DNA from: Nansenia antarctica | Lineage: Eukaryota > Chordata > Actinopteri > Argentiniformes > Microstomatidae | Assembly: GCA_963989245.1 (NCBI GenBank) | Contig: OZ022344.1 | Coordinates: forward strand, 14,506,149 to 14,570,148 | DNA: 64,000 bases | Direction: 5' to 3' | Shown here: positions 54,497-64,000 of the stretch, in pieces | Numbering within the stretch: the first letter of the stretch is position 1 | How the letters are laid out: every line of letters begins with the position of its first letter | Position numbers and translations under genes: made by a program | Notes under the pieces: model-generated | Database searches by the model: none | Seen by the model: the letters and a program-made list of their open reading frames with translations, nothing else | What the model was told of the DNA's origin: nothing

Positions 54497-54621
54497 ATGG
54501 CCGCGGATCTGGATGTGGTGAACTTGTTCATCATCGCTGGCGGAACGTTGGCCATTCCCATTTTGGTTTTCGTGGCCTTCTTTCTCCTGTGGCCCTCAGG
54601 CCTCATCAAAGTATATTTCTG
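54497..54621 (+). CDS. abhd6: ABHD6 first coding exon (monoacylglycerol lipase, N-terminal membrane anchor)
   Basis: ATG in context AAGCCATGG; 125 nt, donor TTCTG|GTAAGG, phase 2. Encodes MAADLDVVNLFIIAGGTLAI, PILVFVAFFLLWPSGLIKVY, F. This matches the distinctive ABHD6 N-terminus (MDLDVVNMFVIAGGTLAIPI...LLWPSALI). The hydrophobic stretch is the single transmembrane anchor; the alpha/beta-hydrolase domain that hydrolyses 2-arachidonoylglycerol is encoded by later exons beyond the window. The acceptor at 54489 shows that a non-coding exon lies upstream. Position after FLNB agrees with human 3p14. Confidence 0.93.
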
Positions 54622-55765
54622 GTAAGGCTTGTGGGGGTGTCATAAAACCTTCACTTGTGTGTATTTGTCATCTGCAATAATGTGCTCTGTAAAGTGCCTT
54701 ACATGTGAGAGTTGTGGAAATCAGAGAGAGAGAGAGAGGGTGTTGTAAGTCGCTTTGGATAAAAGCCTCAGCTAAATCGTGACGTTAGAATTATAAGGTT
54801 CTATCTCCATTTTTGTCAAAATTGAGTTTTTTACATAATCTGATCCATTAAGTGTTTATTAATGCCTGTGTGGTGTTATTTTTAAAATGTTGACATTTTT
54901 GAGTTAGTAATTCATAAAATACAAAGGTTCCATCTCACAAAACATAATGGAATGTAAAAACTTTGACGCTCAATATCTCTGAACTACCCTAAACGGAGAT
55001 AGAACCTAATTCTAAGCTCACGAAATGGCCACACACAGCAGTGACACACCAAATTCAGACAGACTGATTCTAGCCTATTTAACACCACAACCACATCCTG
55101 TGCTACACCAGACTCGGGTTTGTTCAGGGGAAGGATGTGTGTGGCTTTCTGCATAAGAGTACAGATCAGGTAACACTACCTAAAAGTACAGATCTATACA
55201 AAGAATGAGATTGACTTAGTTCTCAGTTTCCATTAAAACAATCCAGAAATGGACCCATGTCTTGGAACATCTGTCAGAGGATTTATTCCTATAAAAGCGA
55301 ATCTTCACCATCTGTAATGAAGATTTTAGGGCGTCCGTGTAATATGAGGGGACTCCATGTAACCAGTATGACTTCTGTGTAACTTCAGTAGGGACTCAAT
55401 GTAACTTCATAGGGCCTCTATGTAACCTCATAGGTCACACGGTATCTCCTCATAAGCCTTAGATAAGGGAAGCCCACATCAAACTAGATAGGTTTAGCAG
55501 ACAGGTGTTGAGTGTTATTTGTGTAAGGGACAATACATAATAGCTCTCTGGCAGGATTGGGAGTTTGGATAGAGCTAGAGGTCTGTTTTTTAAAAGAGTA
55601 TATCAGAGATACAGCTAAAATGGCATACTCATAAAAAGTCAATGAGACACAAATATTCATCCAGAGACCAGAGGTCTCTTGAGTTAGATTCTAGAAGTAT
55701 TGCTGAGTACTGGTACTAAAAATCTAGTTAAGCCTTGGAAAAATATTTGTGTACAGTCTTTTATA
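54622..55765 (+). other. abhd6 intron 5' part
   Basis: No exon or classified element seen. It contains short repeats of a ATGTAACTTCA-like phrase (about 55320-55435), each preceded by GGGACTC/GGGCCTC. Confidence 0.6.
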
Positions 55766-55768
55766 TGA
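55688..55768 (+). repeat. Left copy of an 80-bp direct repeat flanking the L2
   Basis: TTCTAGAAGTATTGCTGAGT, AAAAATCTAGTTAAGCCTTG, AAAATATTTGTGTACAGTC: alignable with 58938-59022 in the same orientation at very roughly 80% identity by eye. Confidence 0.7.
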
Positions 55769-58700
55769 ATGAATGAATGAATGGTCTTTATTGTCATTGA
55801 TATAGTACAGGTACCAAACAACGACATTTGGGAGGGGGGGGCTCCCCTGGTGCTAGGAAAGAAAAAAAAACTAAAAAACAAGAAGGGAAAGGAGCTGGTT
55901 TACATAAATAAAGGCTATGTACACTATCCACTATACTATACTATACAAATAAAACACTGTGCTGTACTCTATGCTATGCTATACCTATTCTAACATTTCC
56001 TATTCTCTGCAACCTTATGTACCCTAGGGTTGTCATATTGCACATAGTGTTATTGCACATTCATTTAAAGTGTCGCAGTTTGCAGGCTTGAAATGTACAC
56101 ATTTGTGCCTCAGCACTACACCTGATTTCAATCCAGCAGCTGCCATCAATCCGTCCAGACTGTCCAGGGCCCAGAACCTAGGTCTTTGCTGTGTTCAGGG
56201 CCTGGATGGCCCTGGGGTAGAAGCTGAGCTTCAGTCTGTTTGTCCTTGCGAACATGGTCCTGTACCGCCTGTTCGAGGGCAGCCGAGCAAAGTGTTCGTA
56301 CCCAGGGTGGGATGGGTCTCTGGAGATCTTGGAGGCCTTCCTGAGGCAGCGTGTGTTGTACAGCTCTTCCAGAGAGGGGAGGGGGGCGCCGGTGATCTTC
56401 TGAGCCGTTCTCATGACTCTCTGTAGCGCATTCCTATCTGCGGCTGTGCAGCTGGAGAACCAGTTGCAGATGCAGTAGGTGAGGATGCTCTCCACTGCGC
56501 AGCGGTAGAAGGCCACCAGCATCTCCTGTCCGATGTGGTCTTTCCTGAGGACTCTCAGGAAGAAGAGCCGCTGTTGTGCCTTCTTGATGATGGCTGCTGT
56601 GTTGTTCTTCCAGGACAGGTCATCCTGTATGTGCACCCCCAGGAATCGGAGGGTTGAGACTCTCTCCACGCTCCCTCCGTCGATGAGCAGGGGCTGGACC
56701 TCAGATTTTTTCCTCCTGAAGTCCACGATGATTTCCTGGGTCTTTGACTGGTTCAGCAGCAGGTTGTTAACCTTGCACAGCTTGCTCAGCTGCTCTACCT
56801 CATCCCTGTACGCCGTCTCGTCCCCCCCCGAGATGCAGCCCACCACGGTGGTGTCGTCTGCAAACTTTACGATGGAGTTGCTGGGGTGGACGGGGGTGAA
56901 GTCGTAGGTGTAGAGGTTGTAGAGGATGGGGCTTAGCACGCAGCCCTGGGGGGACCCAGTGCTGAGTCTGAGGGCTGTGGAGGTGTGGGAGCCCACCCGC
57001 ACCCTCTGGGGGCGGTCGGACAGGAAGTCCTTGATCCATGCACATATAGAGTGTGATAGTCCCAGGTCTAGTAGTTTGGTCACTAGCCTGTCTGGAAGGA
57101 TGGTGTTGAAGGCAGAGCTGAAGTCCACAAAGAGCAGTCTCGCGTAGCTGTTTCCCCTCTCCAGGTGGGATAGAGTGGAGTGGAGAGTCGTCGCGATGGC
57201 GTCCGCTGTGGACCTGTGGGCTCTGTAGGCGAACTGGTATGGATCCAGGTTGGGCGGGAGGCGTGTGACTATGTGGGCCCGGACTAGTTTCTCGAAGCAC
57301 TTCATGATGATTGGTGTGAGTGCCACCGGGCGGTAGTCGTTTAGGCAGCTCACCGTGCTTTTCTTCGGGACTGGGATGATAGTTGAGGTTTTCAGGCCGG
57401 GTGGGATGGTGGCCTGGGACAGGGACTGGTTGAAGATGTTGGTGAAAACCCCGGCCAGCTGGTCGGCGCAGTCCCTCAGCACCCGTCCCAGGACGCCATC
57501 CGGCCCTGAGGCTTTCCTGGGGTCCACCGCCTTCAGCACGCGTCTCACTTCATGCTCTGTGAGGGTGAGGCTGCTGAGAGCTGGAGAGAGTGGTGTTTGT
57601 GTTGTGGTTACCTCCGTTCGCCCCTCGTCGAACCGGGCGTAGAAGGAGTTCAGCTTTTCCGCCAGCAGGGGGTCGTCCTCTGCGGCTGTGAGCCTGTTGG
57701 CTCTGAAGTTTGTCATGTGCTGAACCCCCTGCCACACCCGCCTGGAGTCGTTGCTCAGGAAGCATTCCTCAATCTTCTCTCTGTGGTCTGCCTTGGCCTC
57801 CCGGATGCCGCGCTTTAGGTTAGCCCTGGTGGTGCTGTACAGCAGTGTGCCCTTCCCTGCGAAGGCGTTGTCCCTCTCCTTGATCAGTTTTTGGACCTTC
57901 CCAGTCATCCATGGCTTCGTGTTGGGGTAGACCCGGACCCGTTTGTCCACGGTGGCTGAGTTGGTGCAGTTCACTATGTGGTTCAGAACCGACGACGTGA
58001 ACTGTTCCAGGTCCTCATGCTCATATTCCTGCCATGAGGTGTCATTCAGGCAGATCTGCAGTGGAGCGGACCCTGCTGGCCAGGTTCTGACAGTCTTAGT
58101 GGTGATGGGAGCACTTTTCCTCATGGGAGTGTAGGCTGGGATCAGGAGGATTGACACATGGTCAGACATGCCTAGATGAGCTAGCGGTCTAGCCTTGTAA
58201 GCAAGCTTGATGTTGGTGTATACCTTATCCAGTGTTTTTTCTCCTCTTGTTGCACATTTAACATGCTGATAGAACTTCGGTAGTACTACCTTCAGGTCAG
58301 CATGATTGAAATCTTCCGCGATGATGTGTACGGCTTGAGGGTCCGCGCTCAGTCCACTACTGATGACGTCATATAGCCGCGCCAATGCTAAGCTACCAAC
58401 CGCGTGAGGCGGAATGTAAACACATGTAATGTACACTGCGTTGAATTCCCTCGGGAGGTATGTGGGTCGGCATTTAACAGTCAAGTATTCCAGGTCTGGG
58501 GAGCAGTGGCTACTTACAGTTTTTGTGTTTAAGCACCAGCTGTCCTTCGTAGATATAATGAGGCCGCCTCCACGCGTCTTCTCACTAAGCAGCGTCCTGT
58601 CCGCCCGGTGTAAAGTCCTTCCTTCCAAACCGACCGCGGAGTCCAAGATGGTGTCATTTAGCCAGGTCTCCGTGAGAATAATCACACAGCTATCTCCCAC

Positions 58701-58860
58701 GGTGTTGTTAGTAGCGACCTGCAGTCTCAATTCGTCCATCTTGTTAGCCAGAGACCTGACGTTGGATAGGAAAATACTCGGCAAAGCAGGTTTATCCGGG
58801 CTTCTCTTTAGCCTAGCTAGCAGGCCTCCCCTATATGTGCCCTATGCAATCTAAATGCGG
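55766..58860 (-). mobile_element. L2-like LINE, minus strand, 5'-truncated, ORF2 open
   Basis: 3' tail (CATT)n read on the minus strand (GAATGAATGAATGG at about 55770-55784). ORF2 is uninterrupted from about 58844 down to 56178. The 5' end is lost just inside ORF2. A truncated relative is at 25500-26010. Confidence 0.93.
56178..58784 (-). CDS. L2-type ORF2: endonuclease and reverse transcriptase (N-terminally truncated)
   Basis: 868 codons without a stop, and open about 20 codons further upstream (LLARLKRSPDKPALPS) to a TAG. The APE-type endonuclease begins SIFLSNVRSLANKMDELRLQ and has VIILTETWLND, AEDFNHADLK (usual G of the GDFN motif is E here) and MSDHVSILLI. RT has DPRKASGPDGVLGRVLRDCA, LNDYRPVALT, LLFVDFSSAFNTILP, GSPQGCVLSPILYNLYTYDF, IVKFADDTTVVG. 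The C-terminus ends LKLSFYPRAIQALNTAKT. With D-to-E-type damage in the endonuclease motif and no 5' end it is probably immobile. Confidence 0.93.
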   Translation of the reverse strand: MPSIFLSNVRSLANKMDELRLQVATNNTVGDSCVIILTETWLNDTILDSAVGLEGRTLHRADRTLLSEKTRGGGLIISTKDSWCLNTKTVSSHCSPDLEYLTVKCRPTYLPREFNAVYITCVYIPPHAVGSLALARLYDVISSGLSADPQAVHIIAEDFNHADLKVVLPKFYQHVKCATRGEKTLDKVYTNIKLAYKARPLAHLGMSDHVSILLIPAYTPMRKSAPITTKTVRTWPAGSAPLQICLNDTSWQEYEHEDLEQFTSSVLNHIVNCTNSATVDKRVRVYPNTKPWMTGKVQKLIKERDNAFAGKGTLLYSTTRANLKRGIREAKADHREKIEECFLSNDSRRVWQGVQHMTNFRANRLTAAEDDPLLAEKLNSFYARFDEGRTEVTTTQTPLSPALSSLTLTEHEVRRVLKAVDPRKASGPDGVLGRVLRDCADQLAGVFTNIFNQSLSQATIPPGLKTSTIIPVPKKSTVSCLNDYRPVALTPIIMKCFEKLVRAHIVTRLPPNLDPYQFAYRAHRSTADAIATTLHSTLSHLERGNSYARLLFVDFSSAFNTILPDRLVTKLLDLGLSHSICAWIKDFLSDRPQRVRVGSHTSTALRLSTGSPQGCVLSPILYNLYTYDFTPVHPSNSIVKFADDTTVVGCISGGDETAYRDEVEQLSKLCKVNNLLLNQSKTQEIIVDFRRKKSEVQPLLIDGGSVERVSTLRFLGVHIQDDLSWKNNTAAIIKKAQQRLFFLRVLRKDHIGQEMLVAFYRCAVESILTYCICNWFSSCTAADRNALQRVMRTAQKITGAPLPSLEELYNTRCLRKASKISRDPSHPGYEHFARLPSNRRYRTMFARTNRLKLSFYPRAIQALNTAKT

Positions 58861-58937
58861 CACTGTTCGCTGTATGGCCACAGTAAAATTCCATAAACAC
58901 TTTGTATGACACCTCTCATGGTTGAAACACACTTCAT

Positions 58938-59022
58938 TCATATTCTAGATGTGTTGCTGAGTAGATTGGTAGTAAAAATCAGGTTTAGCTGTGGAAAGAT
59001 ATTTGCATACTGTCAATTATAT
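58938..59022 (+). repeat. Right copy of the direct repeat flanking the L2
   Basis: TTCTAGATGTGTTGCTGAGT, AAAAATCAGGTTTAGCTGTG, AAGATATTTGCATACTGTC; see 55688-55768. Confidence 0.7.
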
Positions 59023-59705
59023 GTGACTGTTTGGCTAATCCATGGGAGGGTAGTTCATTTGGGGGTTATTTTATTTGTTTGATTGTGATTGGGTAAAAGT
59101 ATGCATGCAGAGAGTGATTGGCTTAGATAGAAATGGGGGCGGGCTTAATGGAGGTAATCTGGGTGGCAGGGAAATCAGAATGACAGTATAGAGCAGCGTT
59201 TCCCAAACTGTGGGTCGCGACCCCCTAGTGGGGCGCGGGGGTACTGCAGGGGGGGCGCAGAAATAATGGGAGGGGAAAAAAATGCACACACAAGAGCTGT
59301 AAACAAACACTGCTTGCTTAAGGTTACCATCAGGGGTGTTGTGGGCGTTGGATGATAAAAATGAGAACCTGAATGGAGCGCAGGCCATAAACTGTAACAA
59401 AGAGGCAGCGAGGGGGCTCCATTCACGTCATTGACGCGCGCTCCATTCACGTCATTGACGCGCGCACTCCCTCCTCCAGCTATCTAGCAGCAACAACAAC
59501 AATGGATAAGTTTATGAAAGAGCCAGAAGCTAAACGAAAAGCGAAGGAGCCCATGACAAACGTCCCAAAGCCAAAGTCAAGAAAGTATGACGATACATAC
59601 CTCTCCCTGGCAGGGGAGGCTGGTTCATTAGGGGCAATTGGACAATGCCCCACCAAAGGGAGAAGAGAGAGATTTTTTTTCTATGACTTCTAGACAGTGT
59701 TGCTT

Positions 59706-59785
59706 CTGAATATCATAGTCCAATCAGCTAGTGTTCTGTGGAGTATATCATAGTCCAATCAGCTAGTGTTCTGTGGAGTATGTTC
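59706..59785. repeat. Short two-copy direct repeat
   Basis: TATCATAGTCCAATCAGCTA and GTGTTCTGTGGAGTAT occur twice in succession. Confidence 0.85.
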
Positions 59786-60301
59786 CAATCAGCTTCAAGT
59801 CCCGCCCCTTTCAGGGCAACTTTCAGTCTACTCGAAATTGCACTAGGCTGTTCTCGTAGACTTGCATGTAAAATCTATTTTGGTAACTTCAGGCCATTCG
59901 GTCATTTGTCTATGGGGTTTTGGGACATGCACAAAGAATCGTACGTGCTTACGTCATGTCATACGGCCGGCGTAGCTTTAACCTACATTTCAGATCACGT
60001 TCGTTCACCTGCGGTTGAATCTTTAAAAGAAACACCGTTCAGCCGTCGTAGCAACCAGGAGAAATTAACAGTAAAGGAATTAGGACCACCCAGACCAAAT
60101 TTAATTATAAAGCAAGTTTATACAAAGGCAGGGAAAATTGGAAAATCGTATAACCGAGGATTTACGAGGGGTTGGTATGAGAAGAAAACATGGCTAGCGG
60201 GATGTGAAGTAACAAATGCGTTGTTCTGCTTTCCACTACCGGACTTTGTAAACAAATTGAACAAATGGATTAGAAGGAGGCATCTTTTGTTCACAACTTG
60301 A
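59738..60301 (+). pseudogene. TTF-finger transposase fragment of hAT element E
   Basis: The recognisable part is the latter half: KLTVKELGPPRPNLIIKQVY, SYNRGFTRGWYEKKTWLAGC, EVTNALFCFPLP, typical of the TTF-type zinc finger at the start of ZMYM1-like hAT transposases. The remainder of the transposase is missing, so element E depended on another source. Confidence 0.75.
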
Positions 60302-60564
60302 TGATATTGCAACTGGACCTATTACCGAAGTCAAACTTGTGTAAGTAAGTGAATCATCTGTCCTTCAGTCATGATAGGAAAACCAAATCGATGCTGGGAG
60401 AAGGAATGGCAGACTGTATTCTGATTGTATCTTCTATGCTCTTTGTATGTTTCTATGCTCTTTGTATGTTTCTATGCTCTTTGTATGTGTCTTGGTGTAG
60501 GAGAAACGTAGGACCACGTTGGAAACAAGTGTTTCGGTACACGTTGACGTGTAGAAACTGTAGA

Positions 60565-61475
60565 GAAAACTGGGGGGGTAGAGGTGATGAAGAGGTCTGT
60601 ACAGGGGGGGTAGAGGTGATGAAGAGGTCTGTACAGGGGGGTAGAGGTGATGAAGAGGTCTGTACAGGGGGTAGAGGGGATGGAGAGGTCTGTACAGGGG
60701 GTAGAGGGGATGGAGAGGTCTGTACAGGGGGGTAGAGGGGATGAAGAGGTCTGTACAGGGGGGTAGAGGGGATGAAGAGGTCTGTACAGGGGGGTAGAGG
60801 GGATGAAGAGGTCTGTACAGGGGGGTAGAGGGGATGAAGAGGTCTGTACAGGGGGGGTAGAGGGGATGAAGAGGTATGTACAGGGGGGTAGAGGGGATGA
60901 AGAGGTCTGTACAGGGGATGAAGAGGTCTGTACAGAGGGGTAGAGGGGATGAAGAGGTCTGTACAGAGGGGTAGAGGGGATGAAGAGGTCTGTACAGGGG
61001 GGTAGAGGGGATGAAGAGGTCTGTACAGGGGGGTAGAGGGTATGAAGAGGTCTGTACAGGGGGGTAGAGGGGATGAAGAGGTCTGTACAGGGGGGTAGAG
61101 GGGATGAAGAGGTCTGTAGAGGAGGGTAGAGGGGATGGAGAGGTCTGTAGAGGAGGGTAGAGGGGATGGAGAGGTCTGTACAGGGGGTAGAGGGGATGGA
61201 GAGGTCTGTACAGGGGGTAGAGGGGATGGAGAGGTCTGTACAGGGGGGTAGAGGGGATGGAGAGGTCTGTAGAGGTGGGTAGAGGGGATGAAGAGGTCTG
61301 TAGAGGTGGGTAGAGGGGATGAAGGGGTCTGTAGAGGTGGGTAGAGGGGATGAAGAGGTCTGTAGAGGTGGGTAGAGGGGATGAAGAGGTCTGTACAGGG
61401 GGGTAGAGGGGATGAAGAGGTCTGTACAGGGGGGTAGAGGGGATGGCGAGGTCTGTACAGGGGGGTAGAGCTATT
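60565..61475. repeat. Purine-rich 29-33 bp minisatellite, about 28 units
   Basis: Consensus GTAGAGGGGATGAAGAGGTC then TGTACAGGGGGG. The + strand is nearly all purine apart from the TCTGTAC core, with many GGGG runs. The 374-codon minus frame (SSPLPPCTDLFIPSTPLYRP repeats) arises from the repeat and is not a gene. Confidence 0.96.
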
Positions 61476-63634
61476 CTCATGCTAAAATTGACTGTAAATC
61501 CAGATTTTAAAGTTGATATTCTTCCCCGTGGAGCATGCCCCCATAACCTGTGCCCCACCCAAACATTTTAGCACCAGCCGCCACTGCTCCCTGGGCTTCA
61601 CGTCTAATGTGGTCGGTGCGGAGGAACGACCACTGTGTGTCCTCTGTCTCAAAACTTTAGCGGCAGAAAGCATGAAGCCTAGCAAGTTGAAACGTCACTT
61701 GGAGACCACACACCCGACTGATGTGAAGAAGCCCCTCGATTTCTTCAAGAGAAAACTCCAAGAATACCGTGGTCAGCAGAGCCGTTTCGTTAAAACAGCA
61801 TCTGTTACGTCTAATGCTCAACTTGCCTCCTACAAAGTGGCATATCGTATCGCCCAGTCTAAAAAACCACACACCATCGCTGAGGAGTTAATACTCCCTG
61901 CTGCAATAGATATGGTTTCACATATGATAGACGAGGCAACAGCCCAAAAACTCAAAGCTATCCCCCTGTCAAACAACACTATTGCGAGACGCATCAATGA
62001 CATCTCAGAAGACATGAAAGAGCAGCTTGTTGAGAAAATAAAAGACCAACGCTTTGCGCTCCAGGTAGACGAGGCCACAGATAGTAACAAGGACTGTCTG
62101 TTAATAGCGTATGTCAGATACATTGATGCGGAGGGTTTGAGCGAGGATTTGCTATTTTGCAACTATGTCCCAAACAGAGCAACAGCTGATGAACTGTTCA
62201 AAATCATAGACAAATACCTGAGTGAAGCCGATCTGAAATGGGAGGACTGTGTGGGGATATGCACCGACGGTGCCCAGGCCATGGCAGGAAAACGGGGAGG
62301 GCTCCAGACGCTCATCAAGCGCGTTGCACCGAAAGCAGTGTGGACTCACTGCATAATACACAGGGAGGCACTCGCGTCAAAGCAGCTGAGTCCAGAGTTG
62401 AATGACGTTTTGTCTCATGTTATCACCACCGTCAATTACATAAAAACAAGACCACTGAAAGCTCGCATTTTTTCCGCTTTGTGCGAGGAGATGGGCTCCG
62501 AGCACACAGCCGTGCTATTTCACAGCGAGTCGCGTTGGCTCTCTCGCGGAAAGGTGCTGTCCAGGGTGCTATCGCTGAAAGATGAGATCCGAATCTACTT
62601 GGAGGAGGAAGGGAACGAACTTGCCAGCAAGTTTAATGATGAAGACTTCCTCATGAAATTGGCCTACCTAAGCGACATGTTTGAGAAGCTCAATGAATTG
62701 AATCTACAGTTGCAGGGCAACAACACACACCTTCCACATCTGGCAGACAGGATACAATCTTTCACACGGAAACTGGACATGTGGGGCAGGAGACTTGAAC
62801 AGGGGGACATCGACTCATTTGGGAATCTGAAGGCATTCATCGAGACCAATGAGCTGCAGAGCACAGTGGTTCCATGTATGAGAGAGCACATCTCAGCCCT
62901 GAAACAAAGCTTCCAGAAATACTTCTCTGTGGATGACAGTGCCAAATACGACTGGATTAGAGATCCATTTGTTGCACCACCACCTGCCATGTTCAGCACT
63001 GCGGAAGAGGAACAGTACATCGACATGACTTCAGAGTCAACCATGAGGCTGCAGTTCACATCCACGACTTTGGCTGGGTTTTGGATTGGAGTGGAGAAGG
63101 ACTACCCTCTCATTGGACAGAAAGCTGTGGGAATACTGCTGCCTTTTGCAACATCGTACCTGTGTGAGATAGGCTTGTCTGCTGTTGCTGCTATCAAAAG
63201 CAAATACAGGTCGAAGTTGAACATTGAGAATGAACTGAGAGTGGCAGTCTCAAAACAACAACCCCGCTTTGAGAAGATTTGCAAGGCAAAGCAAGCACAC
63301 ACAAGTCATTGATCGTAATTGTGATAGAAATGTGAGGAGTAAGAATAGTGATGCAGTAGAAATTAGTTAATGTTGATATGTTGAATATTTCAGTGGCACA
63401 GGATCATTTGCCAAGCACTTATGTTCCTTTTCAAACCATAATAAAATATAAAACTATAGTTGGATATACTGTATGTGTCTTGTTATTATTAGAAGAGAAA
63501 ATGTAATGTTTTTACAACTTTATACAATTAATTATATCAATCTAGGTGGGAACCGGGTTAGGGGGGGCTCGAAAATATGTCCAATTACCCAAGGGGGGCC
63601 TGATTGAAAAAGTTTGGGAACCACTGGTATAGAG

Positions 63635-64000
63635 CGAGATGGGAGTTGGTAAGTTGAGCTCTGAATGATTGTGTAGTTTGTTGAATCTTTTCTGTTAGTT
63701 CGTTCACTGTTAATTATTTACATGTACTAATGGATCAATGTGTTTTCAGTTTTACAATCTGTTTAATAGAGGAAGAAGGAAATCAAATCGAATTGTGTCA
63801 AGTCTCATCATTTCACCCGTACTGCCGGAGCAAGCAGAAGATTCACCATTCAGCTAACTAGAGGGAGAGCTGAACAGTGACCTATGCAGTCTTTCATCAG
63901 GGTAATTAGGAGAATTACAAACCCTTCAAAAACACAAATAATACATTGAGAGGTGTCGTGAATGATGAACTGGGTATGACCCTTACTCCAGAAGAGCAAC
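63635..64000 (+). other. abhd6 intron continuation
   Basis: No exon matching the next ABHD6 segment (WYWRRTLG-like) is recognisable, and no element is identified. Confidence 0.5.

Larger units (their letters stand above)
59603..61594. mobile_element. hAT element E nested in element D's transposase
   Basis: Target duplication CTCCCTGG at 59603-59610 and 61587-61594; inverted termini CAGGGGAGGCTGGT and (inverted) CAGTGGCGGCTGGT. Interior has a TTF zinc-finger exon remnant and a large minisatellite. Confidence 0.95.
59502..63312 (+). pseudogene. hAT transposase (ZBED5/FAM200/SCAND3-like) split by a nested element
   Basis: First part 59502-59610 starts MDKFMKEPEAKRKAKEPMTN and ends KYDDTYLSL. 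The nested element and its duplicated target follow. The second part, 61595-63312, continues in the same frame with GFTSNVVGAEERPLCVLCLK, a BED-type finger (C-x2-C...H-x4-H at HLETTH), ILPAAIDMVSHMIDEATAQK, the RNase-H-like core (FALQVDEATDSNKDCLLIAY, CVGICTDGAQAMAGKRGGLQ, HSESRWLSRGK) and a C-terminal LCEIGLSAVAAIKSKYRSKL segment. Apart from the insertion no stop or frameshift is seen over about 600 codons, so the transposase was intact until recently. Domesticated relatives exist in vertebrates, but the flanking termini and target duplication mark this as a transposon. Confidence 0.92.
59186..63634 (+). mobile_element. hAT element D with 8-bp target duplication
   Basis: Target duplication GTATAGAG at 59186-59193 and 63627-63634. 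Inverted termini CAGCGTTTCCCAAACTGTGG and AAAGTTTGGGAACCACTG. Carries a BED-finger hAT transposase gene that is open apart from one nested element. Located in the first abhd6 intron, same strand. Confidence 0.96.

Noticed and set aside
60434..61558. 374-codon minus-strand proline-rich repeat protein
   Set aside because: Translation of the 29-33 bp minisatellite; no homology and lies inside a transposon.
61513..63312. Host ZBED5/FAM200-like gene
   Set aside because: Flanked by hAT inverted termini and an exact 8-bp target duplication, so a transposon gene rather than a domesticated host gene.

Overview
The window is vertebrate, almost certainly teleost fish, nuclear DNA: intron-rich genes with canonical splice sites, long (CA)n/(GT)n microsatellites, and a fish-type set of mobile elements (L2-like LINEs, hAT, piggyBac-like, Tc1/mariner-like, tRNA-derived SINEs, a Ty3/gypsy LTR element with a SCAN-like gag). 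The species cannot be named from sequence alone. All host genes are on the + strand and keep the order SLMAP - FLNB - ABHD6, the order of human 3p14 except that no DNASE1L3 exon is visible between FLNB and ABHD6. Region 1 (about 1-12,300) is the 3' part of slmap: eight coiled-coil exons in one continuous frame, then two alternative tail-anchor exons (10,862-10,945 and 11,402-11,476), each with its own stop. Region 2 (13,634-52,202) is a filamin-B locus. The actin-binding domain is intact, but the Ig-repeat rod is heavily rearranged. Repeats equivalent to R1-2, R6-9, most of R11, R18b-19 and R22-23 are absent. The R13-equivalent exon pair is amplified to nine tandem units. The locus carries in-frame stops, frameshifts, a 44-bp tandem expansion and three mobile elements inside exons. 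It reads as a decaying flnb copy that could encode at most about 616 residues (actin-binding domain plus about 3.5 repeats) before the first stop. The C-terminal dimerisation repeat R24 is still open. Region 3 lies inside that locus (31,391-44,329): one huge intron filled by nested transposons, with up to five levels of nesting that can be ordered by target-site duplications. Region 4 (52,203-64,000) is intergenic DNA, the first coding exon of abhd6 (54,497-54,621) and its first intron. That intron holds a 5'-truncated L2 with a long open RT frame and a hAT element whose transposase gene is split by a second hAT carrying a purine-rich minisatellite. I saw no new defence, RNA or enzymatic system. 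The most notable content is the filamin locus: frame-preserving loss of repeats, tandem amplification of one Ig repeat, then loss of the reading frame.
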